Shown here piece by piece: positions 1 to 6,220 of a DNA stretch of 6,326 bases. Origin of the DNA: JAYOFM01 sp038117225 (GTDB lineage: Bacteria; Pseudomonadota; Alphaproteobacteria; Rhodospirillales; Casp-alpha2); the NCBI GenBank assembly GCA_038117225.1, contig JAYOFM010000155.1, positions 1-6,326 of the forward strand, in the 5' to 3' direction. The notes beneath the pieces are model-generated. The model was not told the DNA's origin, searched no databases, and saw only the letters and a program-made list of their open reading frames with translations. Position numbers and translations under genes: made by a program. Numbering within the stretch: the first letter of the stretch is position 1; the number at the start of each line of letters is the position of its first letter.

Positions 1-633
1 TTCATATCCAAGGCGTTGGTGATGACTGCGGCGGCCGAAGAAGGCCACTGGATCGCCTGGGGTGTATTGTTGATGGCGTCGGCCGGCGTGATGGAACATT
101 CGGGCATCAAGATTCCCTACTTTGCGTTCTTCGCGCACGACAGTGGCAAACGCCCCAAGGAAGCTCCTTTCAACATGTTGCTGGCCATGGGCATTACCGC
201 GTTTCTCTGTATTTTGATCGGGGTCTACCCTGATCCGCTCTACGCCATTCTGCCCTATCCGGTGGAGTATCATCCATACACACCGGGGCACGTGATCACT
301 CAGATGCAATTGCTGATGTTCTCAGTGCTGGCATTCATCGTGCTGATCAAGACGGGGCTTTATCCGCCGGAGCTGCCGTCCCGGAACCTCGATTTCGATT
401 GGGTCTATCGCCGGGCGCTGCCGTGTATGATTAGCTGGCTCAGTCGACGGATCGGTGCCGCCGACGCGGCCTTGCGGGCGGAAGCCATGATGGTGGTGCG
501 TGACGCCACCAATTCTATCAACCGAGGCCACGGCATCGACGGTCCGATGGCAAGAACAGTCACTGTCGGTGGCGCCGTCGGCTGGGTTGTCGCGTTATTC
601 TTAGTCTATATGGTGCTCTATCTCTTCGGGTAA
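1..633 (+). CDS. MrpD/NuoM-like cation:proton antiporter subunit, C-terminal part (5' end outside window)
   Basis: The reading frame is open from base 1 (FISKALVMTAAAEEGHW) to the TAA at 631-633, so this is the last 210 residues of a longer gene. The TTG at 16 is an internal codon, not the start. Hydrophobic segments lie at about residues 16-31, 58-76, 102-118 and 186-210, matching the last helices of a proton-conducting subunit. The loops YPDPLYAILP and LPSRNLDFDWVYRR are of the type seen in the subunit D branch of Mrp/Mnh multi-subunit Na+/H+ antiporters, which is related to NADH dehydrogenase subunits M and N. Such proteins sit in the inner membrane and move protons, usually in exchange for Na+ or K+. 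The protein ends on a helix (VVALFLVYMVLYLFG). No other antiporter subunit follows; the next gene is convergent after 25 bases. An Mrp-like subunit is more likely than a true complex I subunit, but with the N-terminal half missing the exact complex is open. Confidence 0.8.
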   Translation, partial: FISKALVMTAAAEEGHWIAWGVLLMASAGVMEHSGIKIPYFAFFAHDSGKRPKEAPFNMLLAMGITAFLCILIGVYPDPLYAILPYPVEYHPYTPGHVITQMQLLMFSVLAFIVLIKTGLYPPELPSRNLDFDWVYRRALPCMISWLSRRIGAADAALRAEAMMVVRDATNSINRGHGIDGPMARTVTVGGAVGWVVALFLVYMVLYLFG

Positions 634-658
634 ATGCCTGATCAAAAATCCTCGCACA

Positions 659-1834
659 TTAGACAATCCCGCTCTCGCGATAAGGCTTGTTCGCCGCCAC
701 TCTGGCGTAACCGAACGCCGTGATATCCAGCGTCGAATAGTTACCATCAAGAATCAATTCGGACAATGCCAGTCCCGTCGCCGGGCTGTGCATAATGCCA
801 TGGCCGGAATACCCGGTGGCCATGTAAACGTTGTCACAACCATTGACGCCATCACCTTCCCAACGGCCGATGATGGCGGTCTTGTCGAGCAGGCTGTAGG
901 CATAATGACCGACGCGGGTGCGTTCGAGCTTCAAGGTCTCCATGGCGGGAATCCGGTGCGCGAGCTTGGGCCAGACGACGGTTTCAAACCAGTCCTGAGA
1001 CATTTCGAAGTTCCATCCCGGTTCGCGTGACCAATCCGGCGAGCCGCCGTCGTAACCTTGGCCCTCAGGACGGAACGCGAGTTCGCTCTCCGATTTCAGG
1101 AACGGCAGTGGCTCGATTTCTGCCTTGGTCTTGAAAAAGTGACTTTCGCGCGACAGGGGCGCGACCGGTAAATCAAGTCCGACCATGGCGCCGACCTCGG
1201 CCGACCAGGCACCGCAACAAAGCACGAAGGCATCGGCGGTGAATGTCTCTCCTGAACTAAGCGTGATATCCCGCGCAATGCCATTTTCCCTCCGCCACCC
1301 AACGACACGGTCCTGGACGTACTCGACACCGAGCGAACGGGCCTTGCGCCGGAACCCGGAAAGCGCCGATTGAGGATCGATCCAGCCATCGGTCGGCGAA
1401 TAGACGGCGCAGGCGATATCGTCTGTATTTAGCGATGGGAAAAGCGCCTTCAGCGCGACTGCGTCCAGCAGTTCGGCATCAACACCATGTGCCACTTGGA
1501 TTGCATGGTTAGCTTCCATCTTCGCGTGGCCACCATCATCGGAAATGAACAGATAACCCTGGCGGCGAAACGAAATTGGTTGCGTGTCGCCATCGATGGC
1601 CATTGCTTGCTCAAACGCTTCGAAGAATTCGAGCCCGTAGGCGCCCATGGCGATGTTTTCGGGTAGGCTGAACAAACGCCGGATACCGCCGCCTGCCTTT
1701 GGTGTTGCGGCGCGTTCGTAGGTAGGGTCGGGCTCTATGACCGCGATCTCTCCAGCCCGTCCCGTACGCGACAAAAAATACGCGATGGCGGAACCGATAA
1801 TACCGCCGCCAATGATAATGATATCCTTCTTCAT
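659..1834 (-). CDS. FAD-dependent oxidoreductase, DadA / sarcosine oxidase beta / FOXRED1-like
   Basis: An intact 391-residue flavoprotein of normal family length. The N-terminus carries the dinucleotide-binding Rossmann motif (IIIIGGGIIGSAIAYFL; glycines at 9, 11 and 14), followed by an acidic residue, Glu34 in AVIEPD, which in this fold binds the FAD ribose. The C-terminus has the second FAD contact block typical of the glycine/D-amino acid oxidase superfamily, GYSGHGIMHSPATG at residues 341-354, preceded by DKTAIIGRW. Members oxidise the C-N bond of amino acids or N-methyl amino acids to an imine, passing electrons to oxygen or a carrier. The substrate cannot be read from sequence. There is no signal peptide, so it is probably cytoplasmic. 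The ATG at 1834 is supported by the immediate Rossmann fold and by AAGG (1844-1847) nine bases upstream. It lies on the same strand as hyuAB, but the hydrolase pseudogene lies between, so co-transcription is uncertain. A demethylating or amino acid oxidase acting after HyuAB is possible but not shown. Confidence 0.9.
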   Translation of the reverse strand: MKKDIIIIGGGIIGSAIAYFLSRTGRAGEIAVIEPDPTYERAATPKAGGGIRRLFSLPENIAMGAYGLEFFEAFEQAMAIDGDTQPISFRRQGYLFISDDGGHAKMEANHAIQVAHGVDAELLDAVALKALFPSLNTDDIACAVYSPTDGWIDPQSALSGFRRKARSLGVEYVQDRVVGWRRENGIARDITLSSGETFTADAFVLCCGAWSAEVGAMVGLDLPVAPLSRESHFFKTKAEIEPLPFLKSESELAFRPEGQGYDGGSPDWSREPGWNFEMSQDWFETVVWPKLAHRIPAMETLKLERTRVGHYAYSLLDKTAIIGRWEGDGVNGCDNVYMATGYSGHGIMHSPATGLALSELILDGNYSTLDITAFGYARVAANKPYRESGIV

Positions 1835-1858
1835 GTAGTTTCGCCTTGCTCTGGATTG

Positions 1859-1872
1859 ATCTTACATCTTAC
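1859..1872. repeat. Tandem 7-bp repeat ATCTTAC x2 in divergent intergenic gap
   Basis: Two perfect head-to-tail copies of ATCTTAC lie in the 67-base gap (1835-1901) between the oppositely transcribed FAD oxidoreductase and hydrolase pseudogene. The gap must hold the promoter of the oxidoreductase and once held that of the hydrolase. No good sigma-70 boxes stand out. The repeat could be a regulator half-site pair or chance. Confidence 0.4.
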
Positions 1873-1901
1873 GGCCCGACTGGCTGGGTAGAGACAACAA
1901 A

Positions 1902-2273
1902 ATGAAAAGTGTGCTCGTTTTTGGTGATTCACTGTCATGGGGCCGCGTTCCCGGGCAGCGCGAACGCCATGTCTTCGAGGATCGCTGGCCGAACATCGTG
2001 TCTAACGCTCTTGGTGATGATGTTCGAGTCATTGAGGAATGCCTGCCTGGCCGCACCACGGTTTTCGATGACCCTTTTCCAGGTAGATCGAAATGGGCGA
2101 GCAGTACTGCCTATGATCTTGGCCAGCCAAGCACCCATCGATCTGTTCATCCCCATGCTCGGCACCAATGACATGAAGGCAATCTACGGCGCTACCGCAT
2201 GCGAAGCGCGGCCGAGGGCGCGGGTGTGCTGCTCGATATGGTCGCGGCCAGCAGCGCCGGCCCGAACGGCTAG
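1902..2273 (+). pseudogene. Broken SGNH/GDSL hydrolase (MsAcT-like esterase/acyltransferase), two frameshifts and C-terminal loss
   Basis: Frame 1 from the ATG at 1902 reads MKSVLVFGDSLSWGRVPG, with the block I nucleophile motif GDSL (Ser10), then EDRWPNIVSNALGDDVRVIE and LPGRTTVFDDPF. Near 2074-2080 (a TTTTCC run) an extra base shifts the homology to the next frame, which continues QVDRNGRAVLPMILASQAPI and LFIPMLGTNDMKAIYGATA, including block III GTND (2161-2172). Near 2206-2210 an extra GC dinucleotide returns the homology to the original frame (AAEGAGVLLDMVAASSAGPN), which ends at TAG 2271-2273. Removing one base and then two restores a product that lines up gap-free with the M. smegmatis acyltransferase family as I remember it. 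Uncorrected, translation stops at 2171. Whatever the frame, about 90 of roughly 215 residues are missing, including the C-terminal block V Asp/His of the catalytic triad. The usual glycine in the IEEGLPGRTT block is cysteine. It cannot be active. A sequencing fault could explain one indel but not the missing end. Confidence 0.87.
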
Positions 2274-2282
2274 GCGAACGGC
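2263..2282. repeat. 8-bp direct repeat CGAACGGC and small hairpin at the pseudogene/hyuB junction
   Basis: CGAACGGC occurs at 2263-2270 and again at 2275-2282, exactly where the hydrolase remnant ends and just before the hyuB stop codon. Overlapping it, TAGGC (2271-2275) and GCCTA (2281-2285) form a 5-bp stem with a 5-base loop. No T-run follows on either strand, so it is a poor terminator. The repeat could be the footprint of the deletion that removed the rest of the hydrolase gene, or of a short tandem duplication. Confidence 0.45.
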
Positions 2283-2286
2283 CTAA

Positions 2287-3891
2287 TTAGATTTCCACGT
2301 ATCCAAGTCTTTGATCCGCGTCGACGCGATCATTTTCTCGCGTGTCAGCATTACCAAATCCGCCACCGCCCGGCGTACGAAGCAGGATACGGTCGCCCGC
2401 CTTCAGCATGTGACGCTTATGGGTATCAATGGGCTGTCCGTTAATTTCCACCGCACCGATGCCTCCCGGCCCGCCATCGCCAAAGCCCGGCGCGGCGAAG
2501 CGGGTGCGTTCGGTCATGAACAACCCCGCGACGGGACGTTCAGCCGTGCATTCGAACTCGATATCCTGGCCAAGTCCGCCACGCCGGCGACCGGCGCCGC
2601 CCGAACCCGGCCGGAGCCGTTTGTAGCGGCAATGCAACGGCCCATTTCGCTCCGCAACCTCGACAGGTGTAGACGAGATGTTGGATGGCCATGACAGGCA
2701 ATGTTCCCCATCACTTTTCGCTGTCGCCCCCATGCCACCATTGTAGAACAGCACATTGGCGAAGGTCTTTCCGCCGTCATCGACGCCGGTCACGGTAAAC
2801 ACCCACAACGGCGATCCTGCCGCCGCCATCACCCGGTCCGGTATGACTTGTCCCAGCGCGCCGAATACCAGGATCGGAACGTAATGCCCGGTGTTGGAGC
2901 GCGCCACCACGGCCGCCGGATACTGTGGATTGAGGATGCAGTCATCGGGGGCCGTCACGGTCAGGGGACGCACCATGCCTTCATTGTTGGGAATGTCCGG
3001 CAACAACGCACATTTCAACGCATAGGCAGTCATCGCATAGGTGTAGGCCATGACACAGTTGATGGCGCGCGGTTGGGTGGGCGAGGAACCGGCATAGTCG
3101 GCTGTGATCTCGTCGCCAGCGACCGTCAGCGCAATCTGAAACCTGTACGGTTCTTCGGCGCCGTCTGTTTCGAAGCCGAAATCGTAGATGCCGTCGGGCA
3201 GCGCGCGTATGGCATCACGCATGGCTCGCTCCGTCCGGGCGAACAGCTCATTGCCGAAACCCGCCAGATCCTCTAGCCCGTAATGGCTAAGCAATGCCAA
3301 CAGGCGTTCTTCCATCAGCGCCGTGGCCCCCACCTGCGCCCAGATATCGCCCAGTGTCTGGTCAGGCGTCCGCACGTTGCGTCGGATCAAGCCGGCTAAC
3401 GTCTCGTCGGTTTCTCCCGCCCGGATCAGCTTCATCGGCGGGATCTGCAACCCTTCCTCGAAGACCTGCTGCGATTCCAAAGAACGCAGGCGGCCGCCGA
3501 TATCCGGCACATGTGAGGTCGTGGCCGCGAACGCGACGACGCTGCCGCCGTGGAATACGGGCCGCACGAGGCAAACGTCGCTGAGATGTCCCGTGCCGAT
3601 CCAAGGATCATTGGTGATCAGCACGTCGCCAGGTGCCATGTTGTCGACGCCCATTTCCTCACGGAAGTACCGCACCGTCGCCGGCAGGGTCGCTATGAAC
3701 GATGGGATGCTGCCGGTGTTCTGCGCCAACGCGTTACCGCCGGCGTCGGTCAGCACGCAGGCAAAATCGTTGGCCTCATTCGCGAGAGTCGAGAACGCGG
3801 TGCGCACGATGGCCTTGGCCGCTTCGTCGACGATGGAGATCAATCGCGTCCAGATAACCTCCATGGCGGCGGCGTCGAAACGGTCACTCAT
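2287..3891 (-). CDS. hyuB: N-methylhydantoinase B / acetone carboxylase alpha-type subunit (HyuB)
   Basis: An intact 534-residue HyuB-family protein, the usual length, which pairs with HyuA in ATP-dependent amidohydrolases and carboxylases (N-methylhydantoinase, 5-oxoprolinase, acetone/acetophenone carboxylase). Family blocks appear in order: MEVIWTRLISIVDEAAKAIV at residues 10-29, NDPWIGTGHLSD (94-105), SHVPDIGG (126-133), EGLQIPP (146-152), LRPGSGGAGRRRGGLGQ (426-442) and PGGGGFG (507-513). The Asp/His-rich blocks 94-105 and 126-133 are the likely metal-binding region by analogy with solved relatives. It has no signal peptide and should be cytoplasmic. The ATG at 3891 lies 3 bases after the hyuA stop and is preceded at 7 bases by AGGAGGA, so the start is well supported and translation is probably coupled to hyuA. 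The TAA at 2287-2289 is 13 bases from the end of the convergent pseudogene. The substrate is unknown; a cyclic amide such as a hydantoin or 5-oxoproline is the default inference. Confidence 0.94.
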   Translation of the reverse strand: MSDRFDAAAMEVIWTRLISIVDEAAKAIVRTAFSTLANEANDFACVLTDAGGNALAQNTGSIPSFIATLPATVRYFREEMGVDNMAPGDVLITNDPWIGTGHLSDVCLVRPVFHGGSVVAFAATTSHVPDIGGRLRSLESQQVFEEGLQIPPMKLIRAGETDETLAGLIRRNVRTPDQTLGDIWAQVGATALMEERLLALLSHYGLEDLAGFGNELFARTERAMRDAIRALPDGIYDFGFETDGAEEPYRFQIALTVAGDEITADYAGSSPTQPRAINCVMAYTYAMTAYALKCALLPDIPNNEGMVRPLTVTAPDDCILNPQYPAAVVARSNTGHYVPILVFGALGQVIPDRVMAAAGSPLWVFTVTGVDDGGKTFANVLFYNGGMGATAKSDGEHCLSWPSNISSTPVEVAERNGPLHCRYKRLRPGSGGAGRRRGGLGQDIEFECTAERPVAGLFMTERTRFAAPGFGDGGPGGIGAVEINGQPIDTHKRHMLKAGDRILLRTPGGGGFGNADTRENDRVDADQRLGYVEI

Positions 3892-3894
3892 GCC

Positions 3895-6009
3895 CTATTC
3901 CTCCTCCTCTCCGTCAAGCGTGACGACGATGTTGCCGCTCCGCGTAACCGACCAAGAAGCATCCGGACCGATGATCAGCGTCGAGCCCGCCTCCTCGACG
4001 ATGGCGGGACCGACAAAAACCGAATCCACTGGAAGGTTTGAGCGATCATATACCGTTGTTTCCGTGAAGCCGTTTGAATCGGGGAAGTAGGCCTGCCGCC
4101 GGTTCTTCACGGCCTGGCCGGTGGCGGGCATATTGCGCACGGCATCGATTGCGCCGCCGGGAACCGGCGTACGAGCAGCGACGCGCACGTTGATGAACTC
4201 CACGGCGACATTCGGCGGCGTCCGCGCGAACTTCTTCCGGTAACCGACCTTGAACGCATAAAGTAACGCTGCACGCATGGTCTCTTCACTGGCGTCGTAG
4301 GGGCCGGGCGGAAGTTCGACGGTTAAATCGAAACCCTGGCCGACGAAGCGGCCGTCGGCTGAGCGCTGATGAATGATTGTCGCCGGGTCCAGACCCGTTT
4401 CCGCGATGACATTCCGGGCCTGGTGATGCAGATCCATGAACGTCGCCTCAAGTGCCGTAAGATCGCAATCGTCGAGCCGAACGCCGACCGTCGCCACGAG
4501 GTCAACGCGCGCCGGTGCCACCAATAATCCCAGCGCTGACGCGACACCTGCCGCGGGCGGACAGATCAATCGCGTAATGCCAAGTTTCCGCGCAACCTGG
4601 TCCGCATGAACCGGTCCCGCCCCCCCTGTGGAAAATAATGCGAAACCACGCGGATCGCGGCCACGCTCGGCGATATGGACGCGGGCGGCGCCGGCCATAT
4701 TCTCATTGACGATATCGTGGATCCCCCACGCCGTGGCCGTGACGTCCATGCCGGCAGAGACGGCGAGGCGCGCCATCGCGGCTTCCGCCATCGCCATATC
4801 TACCGTCAATAGGCCATCGGCAAAATAGTCGGGGTTCAAGTATCCAAGCATGAAATCGGCGTCGGTCACCGTCGGGTGCGTGCCGCCCAGGCCATAGGCC
4901 GCCGGTCCGGGTTCAGATCCCGCGCTTGCCGGCCCCACTTTCAAGAAGCCTAAATCGTCAACGCGGGCGATCGATCCGCCGCCGGCACCGATTTCGATCA
5001 ACTCCACGGTTGAAATACGAATGGGCAAGCCGCTGCCCTCGACAAAACGTTTCTGCCGCGCGGCCTCGAAGCCATGCGCGATCATCGGTTCGCCACCTTC
5101 GATCAGGCTGAGCTTGGCCGTCGTCCCCCCCATATCGAAGGCCAGGAGATTGCCGTTCGCATCATCGCGGCCGAAATGAGCGGCAGCGAGCGCACCCGCG
5201 GCCGGCCCTGATTCGAGCATGCGAACCGGCACCTTTTTGGCCTCGCCCACATGGGTCAGCCCCCCCGACGAAATCATCAGATGCAGGGGCGCGCCGATAC
5301 CAATGTCAGCGACCCGTTCGGCAAGAGCATCTAGATAACTCTCGGCGAGCGGTTTGATGAAGGCATTGGCACAGGTCGTTGACGCCCTCTCGTATTCACG
5401 AATCTCGGGCGCCACCTCATGTGACGCCGTGACACTCAGCTCGGGAAATTTTTCCGCGAGAATCTCAAGCGCCCGGCGCTCGTGAATGCTGTTGGCATAG
5501 GCATGCAGGAATACGAGCGCGATGGACTCGACACCATCGGCCAACAGCCTCGTTGCTTCGTATAGCAGCCCCGCCTCGTCCAGCGGAGTCATCACCGTAC
5601 CGTCGGCGCGGATCCGTTCGTTGACCTCGCGGCGGCGGTCTCGTCGTACCAGCGCCTCGGGTTTTCGAATGGCGATGTCATAGAGCTCAAATTTGCGCTC
5701 GCGCCCGATTTCCAGAGTATCCGCGAAACCAGCCGTGGTAATCAGGCCCGCCATCGCCCCCCGTCGCTCGATAAGGGCATTGGTGAATAGAGTCGTCGCG
5801 TGGACAACGCGCCCGAATACGCTGGGCTCCCTACCTTCCGCCCCCCCAATTAGTGAAATGATCCCTTCGATGACGGCGCGTGACGGGTCATCGTGTGTGG
5901 TCAGGACCTTACGACTTAACGAGCGCCCGGCGGTATGATCATGGATGACGATGTCGGTGAAGGTGCCGCCGATATCGATGCCTAGAGAACAAGCTGGTGC
6001 CGTGGACAT
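3895..6009 (-). CDS. hyuA: N-methylhydantoinase A / 5-oxoprolinase-type ATP-dependent subunit (HyuA)
   Basis: An intact 704-residue HyuA-family protein of typical length. The N-terminal Hydant_A_N domain (about 8-185) opens with the phosphate-binding loop GIDIGGTFTD (10-19) and carries HATTLFTNALIERRG (70-84). The central hydantoinase A domain (about 200-495) has EIREYERASTTCANAFIKP (202-220), ESGPAAG (266-272), the second nucleotide loop DMGGTTAK (292-299), GAGGGS (341-346), PGPAAYG with TVTDAD (367-385) and GGAGPVHA (462-469). A C-terminal beta-rich domain follows. All expected ATP-binding motifs are present. In this superfamily the A subunit uses ATP to activate the amide or ketone substrate and works as a complex with HyuB. 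The ATG at 6009 puts the first loop at residue 10, normal for the family, but its own Shine-Dalgarno is weak. A short ORF with a good one ends 12 bases upstream, so expression may depend on coupling. The C-terminus ends in four glutamates whose codons form the hyuB ribosome binding site. The exact substrate cannot be assigned. Confidence 0.95.
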   Translation of the reverse strand: MSTAPACSLGIDIGGTFTDIVIHDHTAGRSLSRKVLTTHDDPSRAVIEGIISLIGGAEGREPSVFGRVVHATTLFTNALIERRGAMAGLITTAGFADTLEIGRERKFELYDIAIRKPEALVRRDRRREVNERIRADGTVMTPLDEAGLLYEATRLLADGVESIALVFLHAYANSIHERRALEILAEKFPELSVTASHEVAPEIREYERASTTCANAFIKPLAESYLDALAERVADIGIGAPLHLMISSGGLTHVGEAKKVPVRMLESGPAAGALAAAHFGRDDANGNLLAFDMGGTTAKLSLIEGGEPMIAHGFEAARQKRFVEGSGLPIRISTVELIEIGAGGGSIARVDDLGFLKVGPASAGSEPGPAAYGLGGTHPTVTDADFMLGYLNPDYFADGLLTVDMAMAEAAMARLAVSAGMDVTATAWGIHDIVNENMAGAARVHIAERGRDPRGFALFSTGGAGPVHADQVARKLGITRLICPPAAGVASALGLLVAPARVDLVATVGVRLDDCDLTALEATFMDLHHQARNVIAETGLDPATIIHQRSADGRFVGQGFDLTVELPPGPYDASEETMRAALLYAFKVGYRKKFARTPPNVAVEFINVRVAARTPVPGGAIDAVRNMPATGQAVKNRRQAYFPDSNGFTETTVYDRSNLPVDSVFVGPAIVEEAGSTLIIGPDASWSVTRSGNIVVTLDGEEEE
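3899..3908 (-). promoter_or_regulatory. hyuB ribosome binding site inside the hyuA 3' end
   Basis: On the minus strand the last hyuA codons (GAG GAG GAG GAA TAG) contain AGGAGGA, ending 7 bases before the hyuB ATG at 3891. The same bases therefore encode the Glu4 tail of HyuA and give a near-perfect Shine-Dalgarno site for hyuB. This arrangement favours coupled, balanced synthesis of the two subunits. Confidence 0.8.
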
Positions 6010-6021
6010 CTGCCGTTCGAC

Positions 6022-6108
6022 CTACGACGTCAATCGACAGAGTGAAATTGGTAACGCTTGGCGACGAAACCCCGCGTAGTAACACGTCGCGGCCTCGGCG
6101 TGGGTCAT
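6022..6108 (-). CDS. Possible 28-aa leader ORF upstream of hyuA, in the same frame as hyuA
   Basis: A minus-strand ORF of 28 codons (starts MTHAEAATCYYAGFRRQALP, ends CRLTS) runs from ATG 6108 to TAG 6022-6024. TAGGAG (6118-6123) lies 9 bases before the ATG, a better site than that of hyuA. The ORF is in the same frame as hyuA and stops 12 bases before it, so one amber codon separates the two. An in-frame TAG directly upstream shows that it is not the tail of a longer ORF. I do not recognise the peptide. The YYAGFRRQALP stretch faintly resembles the N-terminus of some FAD oxidoreductases, too weakly to call. It could be a leader peptide coupling translation into hyuA, a remnant, or chance. 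It does not look like a real N-terminal extension of HyuA, since the family starts near the GIDIGGTFTD loop. Confidence 0.3.
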   Translation of the reverse strand: MTHAEAATCYYAGFRRQALPISLCRLTS

Positions 6109-6142
6109 GGCGACGGTCTCCTACGCTGCATCCCGTGGATAG

Positions 6143-6171
6143 TTCATAGTGTCGCGAAATCTACTGTGCAA
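6143..6171 (-). promoter_or_regulatory. Candidate sigma-70-type promoter for hyuAB
   Basis: On the minus strand, TTGCAC (6166-6171) and TATGAA (6143-6148) are spaced by exactly 17 bases. They match the -35 and -10 consensus at 3 of 6 and 4 of 6 positions. A start about 7 bases downstream would give a leader of roughly 28 bases before the small ORF at 6108. The boxes are weak, consistent with an activator-dependent promoter, but the match could be chance. Confidence 0.3.
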
Positions 6172-6194
6172 TCAAGCGTGTTCCCGCTCTATTG

Positions 6195-6213
6195 CTGGTC
6201 TCGGGAAACCCAG
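6195..6213. promoter_or_regulatory. Candidate operator dyad CTGG-N11-CCAG
   Basis: An imperfect inverted repeat with CTGG at 6195-6198 and CCAG at 6210-6213 lies between the candidate hyuA promoter (-35 box ends at 6171) and the divergent ORF at 6221. That is where a LysR-type activator would bind. The arms are only 4 bases each, so the support is positional more than sequence-based. Confidence 0.2.
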
Positions 6214-6220
6214 ATATCAA

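Noticed and set aside
16..633. TTG at 16 as a genuine gene start
   Set aside because: The frame is open to base 1, and the preceding residues (FISKA) continue the membrane-protein homology, so the gene is cut by the window edge.
1935..2174. Minus-strand 79-codon ORF opposite the hydrolase remnant
   Set aside because: The + strand carries the GDSL and GTND family motifs; the minus reading has no recognisable motif.
2271..2285. TAGGC/GCCTA stem as a bidirectional terminator between convergent genes
   Set aside because: The stem is only 5 bp and no U-tract follows on either strand.
2701..3276. 191-codon + strand ORF antisense to hyuB
   Set aside because: The His/Arg/Gly-rich translation shows no domain, and the opposite strand carries clear HyuB family blocks.
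3323..4090. 255-codon + strand ORF antisense to the hyuB 5' end and hyuA 3' end
   Set aside because: It lies wholly opposite two well-supported genes and spans their junction. Its translation is low-complexity (Ser/Pro/Arg-rich) without recognisable motifs, typical of an antisense shadow in GC-rich DNA.
6022..6108. Short ORF as the true N-terminus of HyuA
   Set aside because: A TAG at 6022-6024 interrupts the frame, and HyuA proteins normally start within about 10 residues of the GIDIGGTFTD loop, which fits the ATG at 6009.
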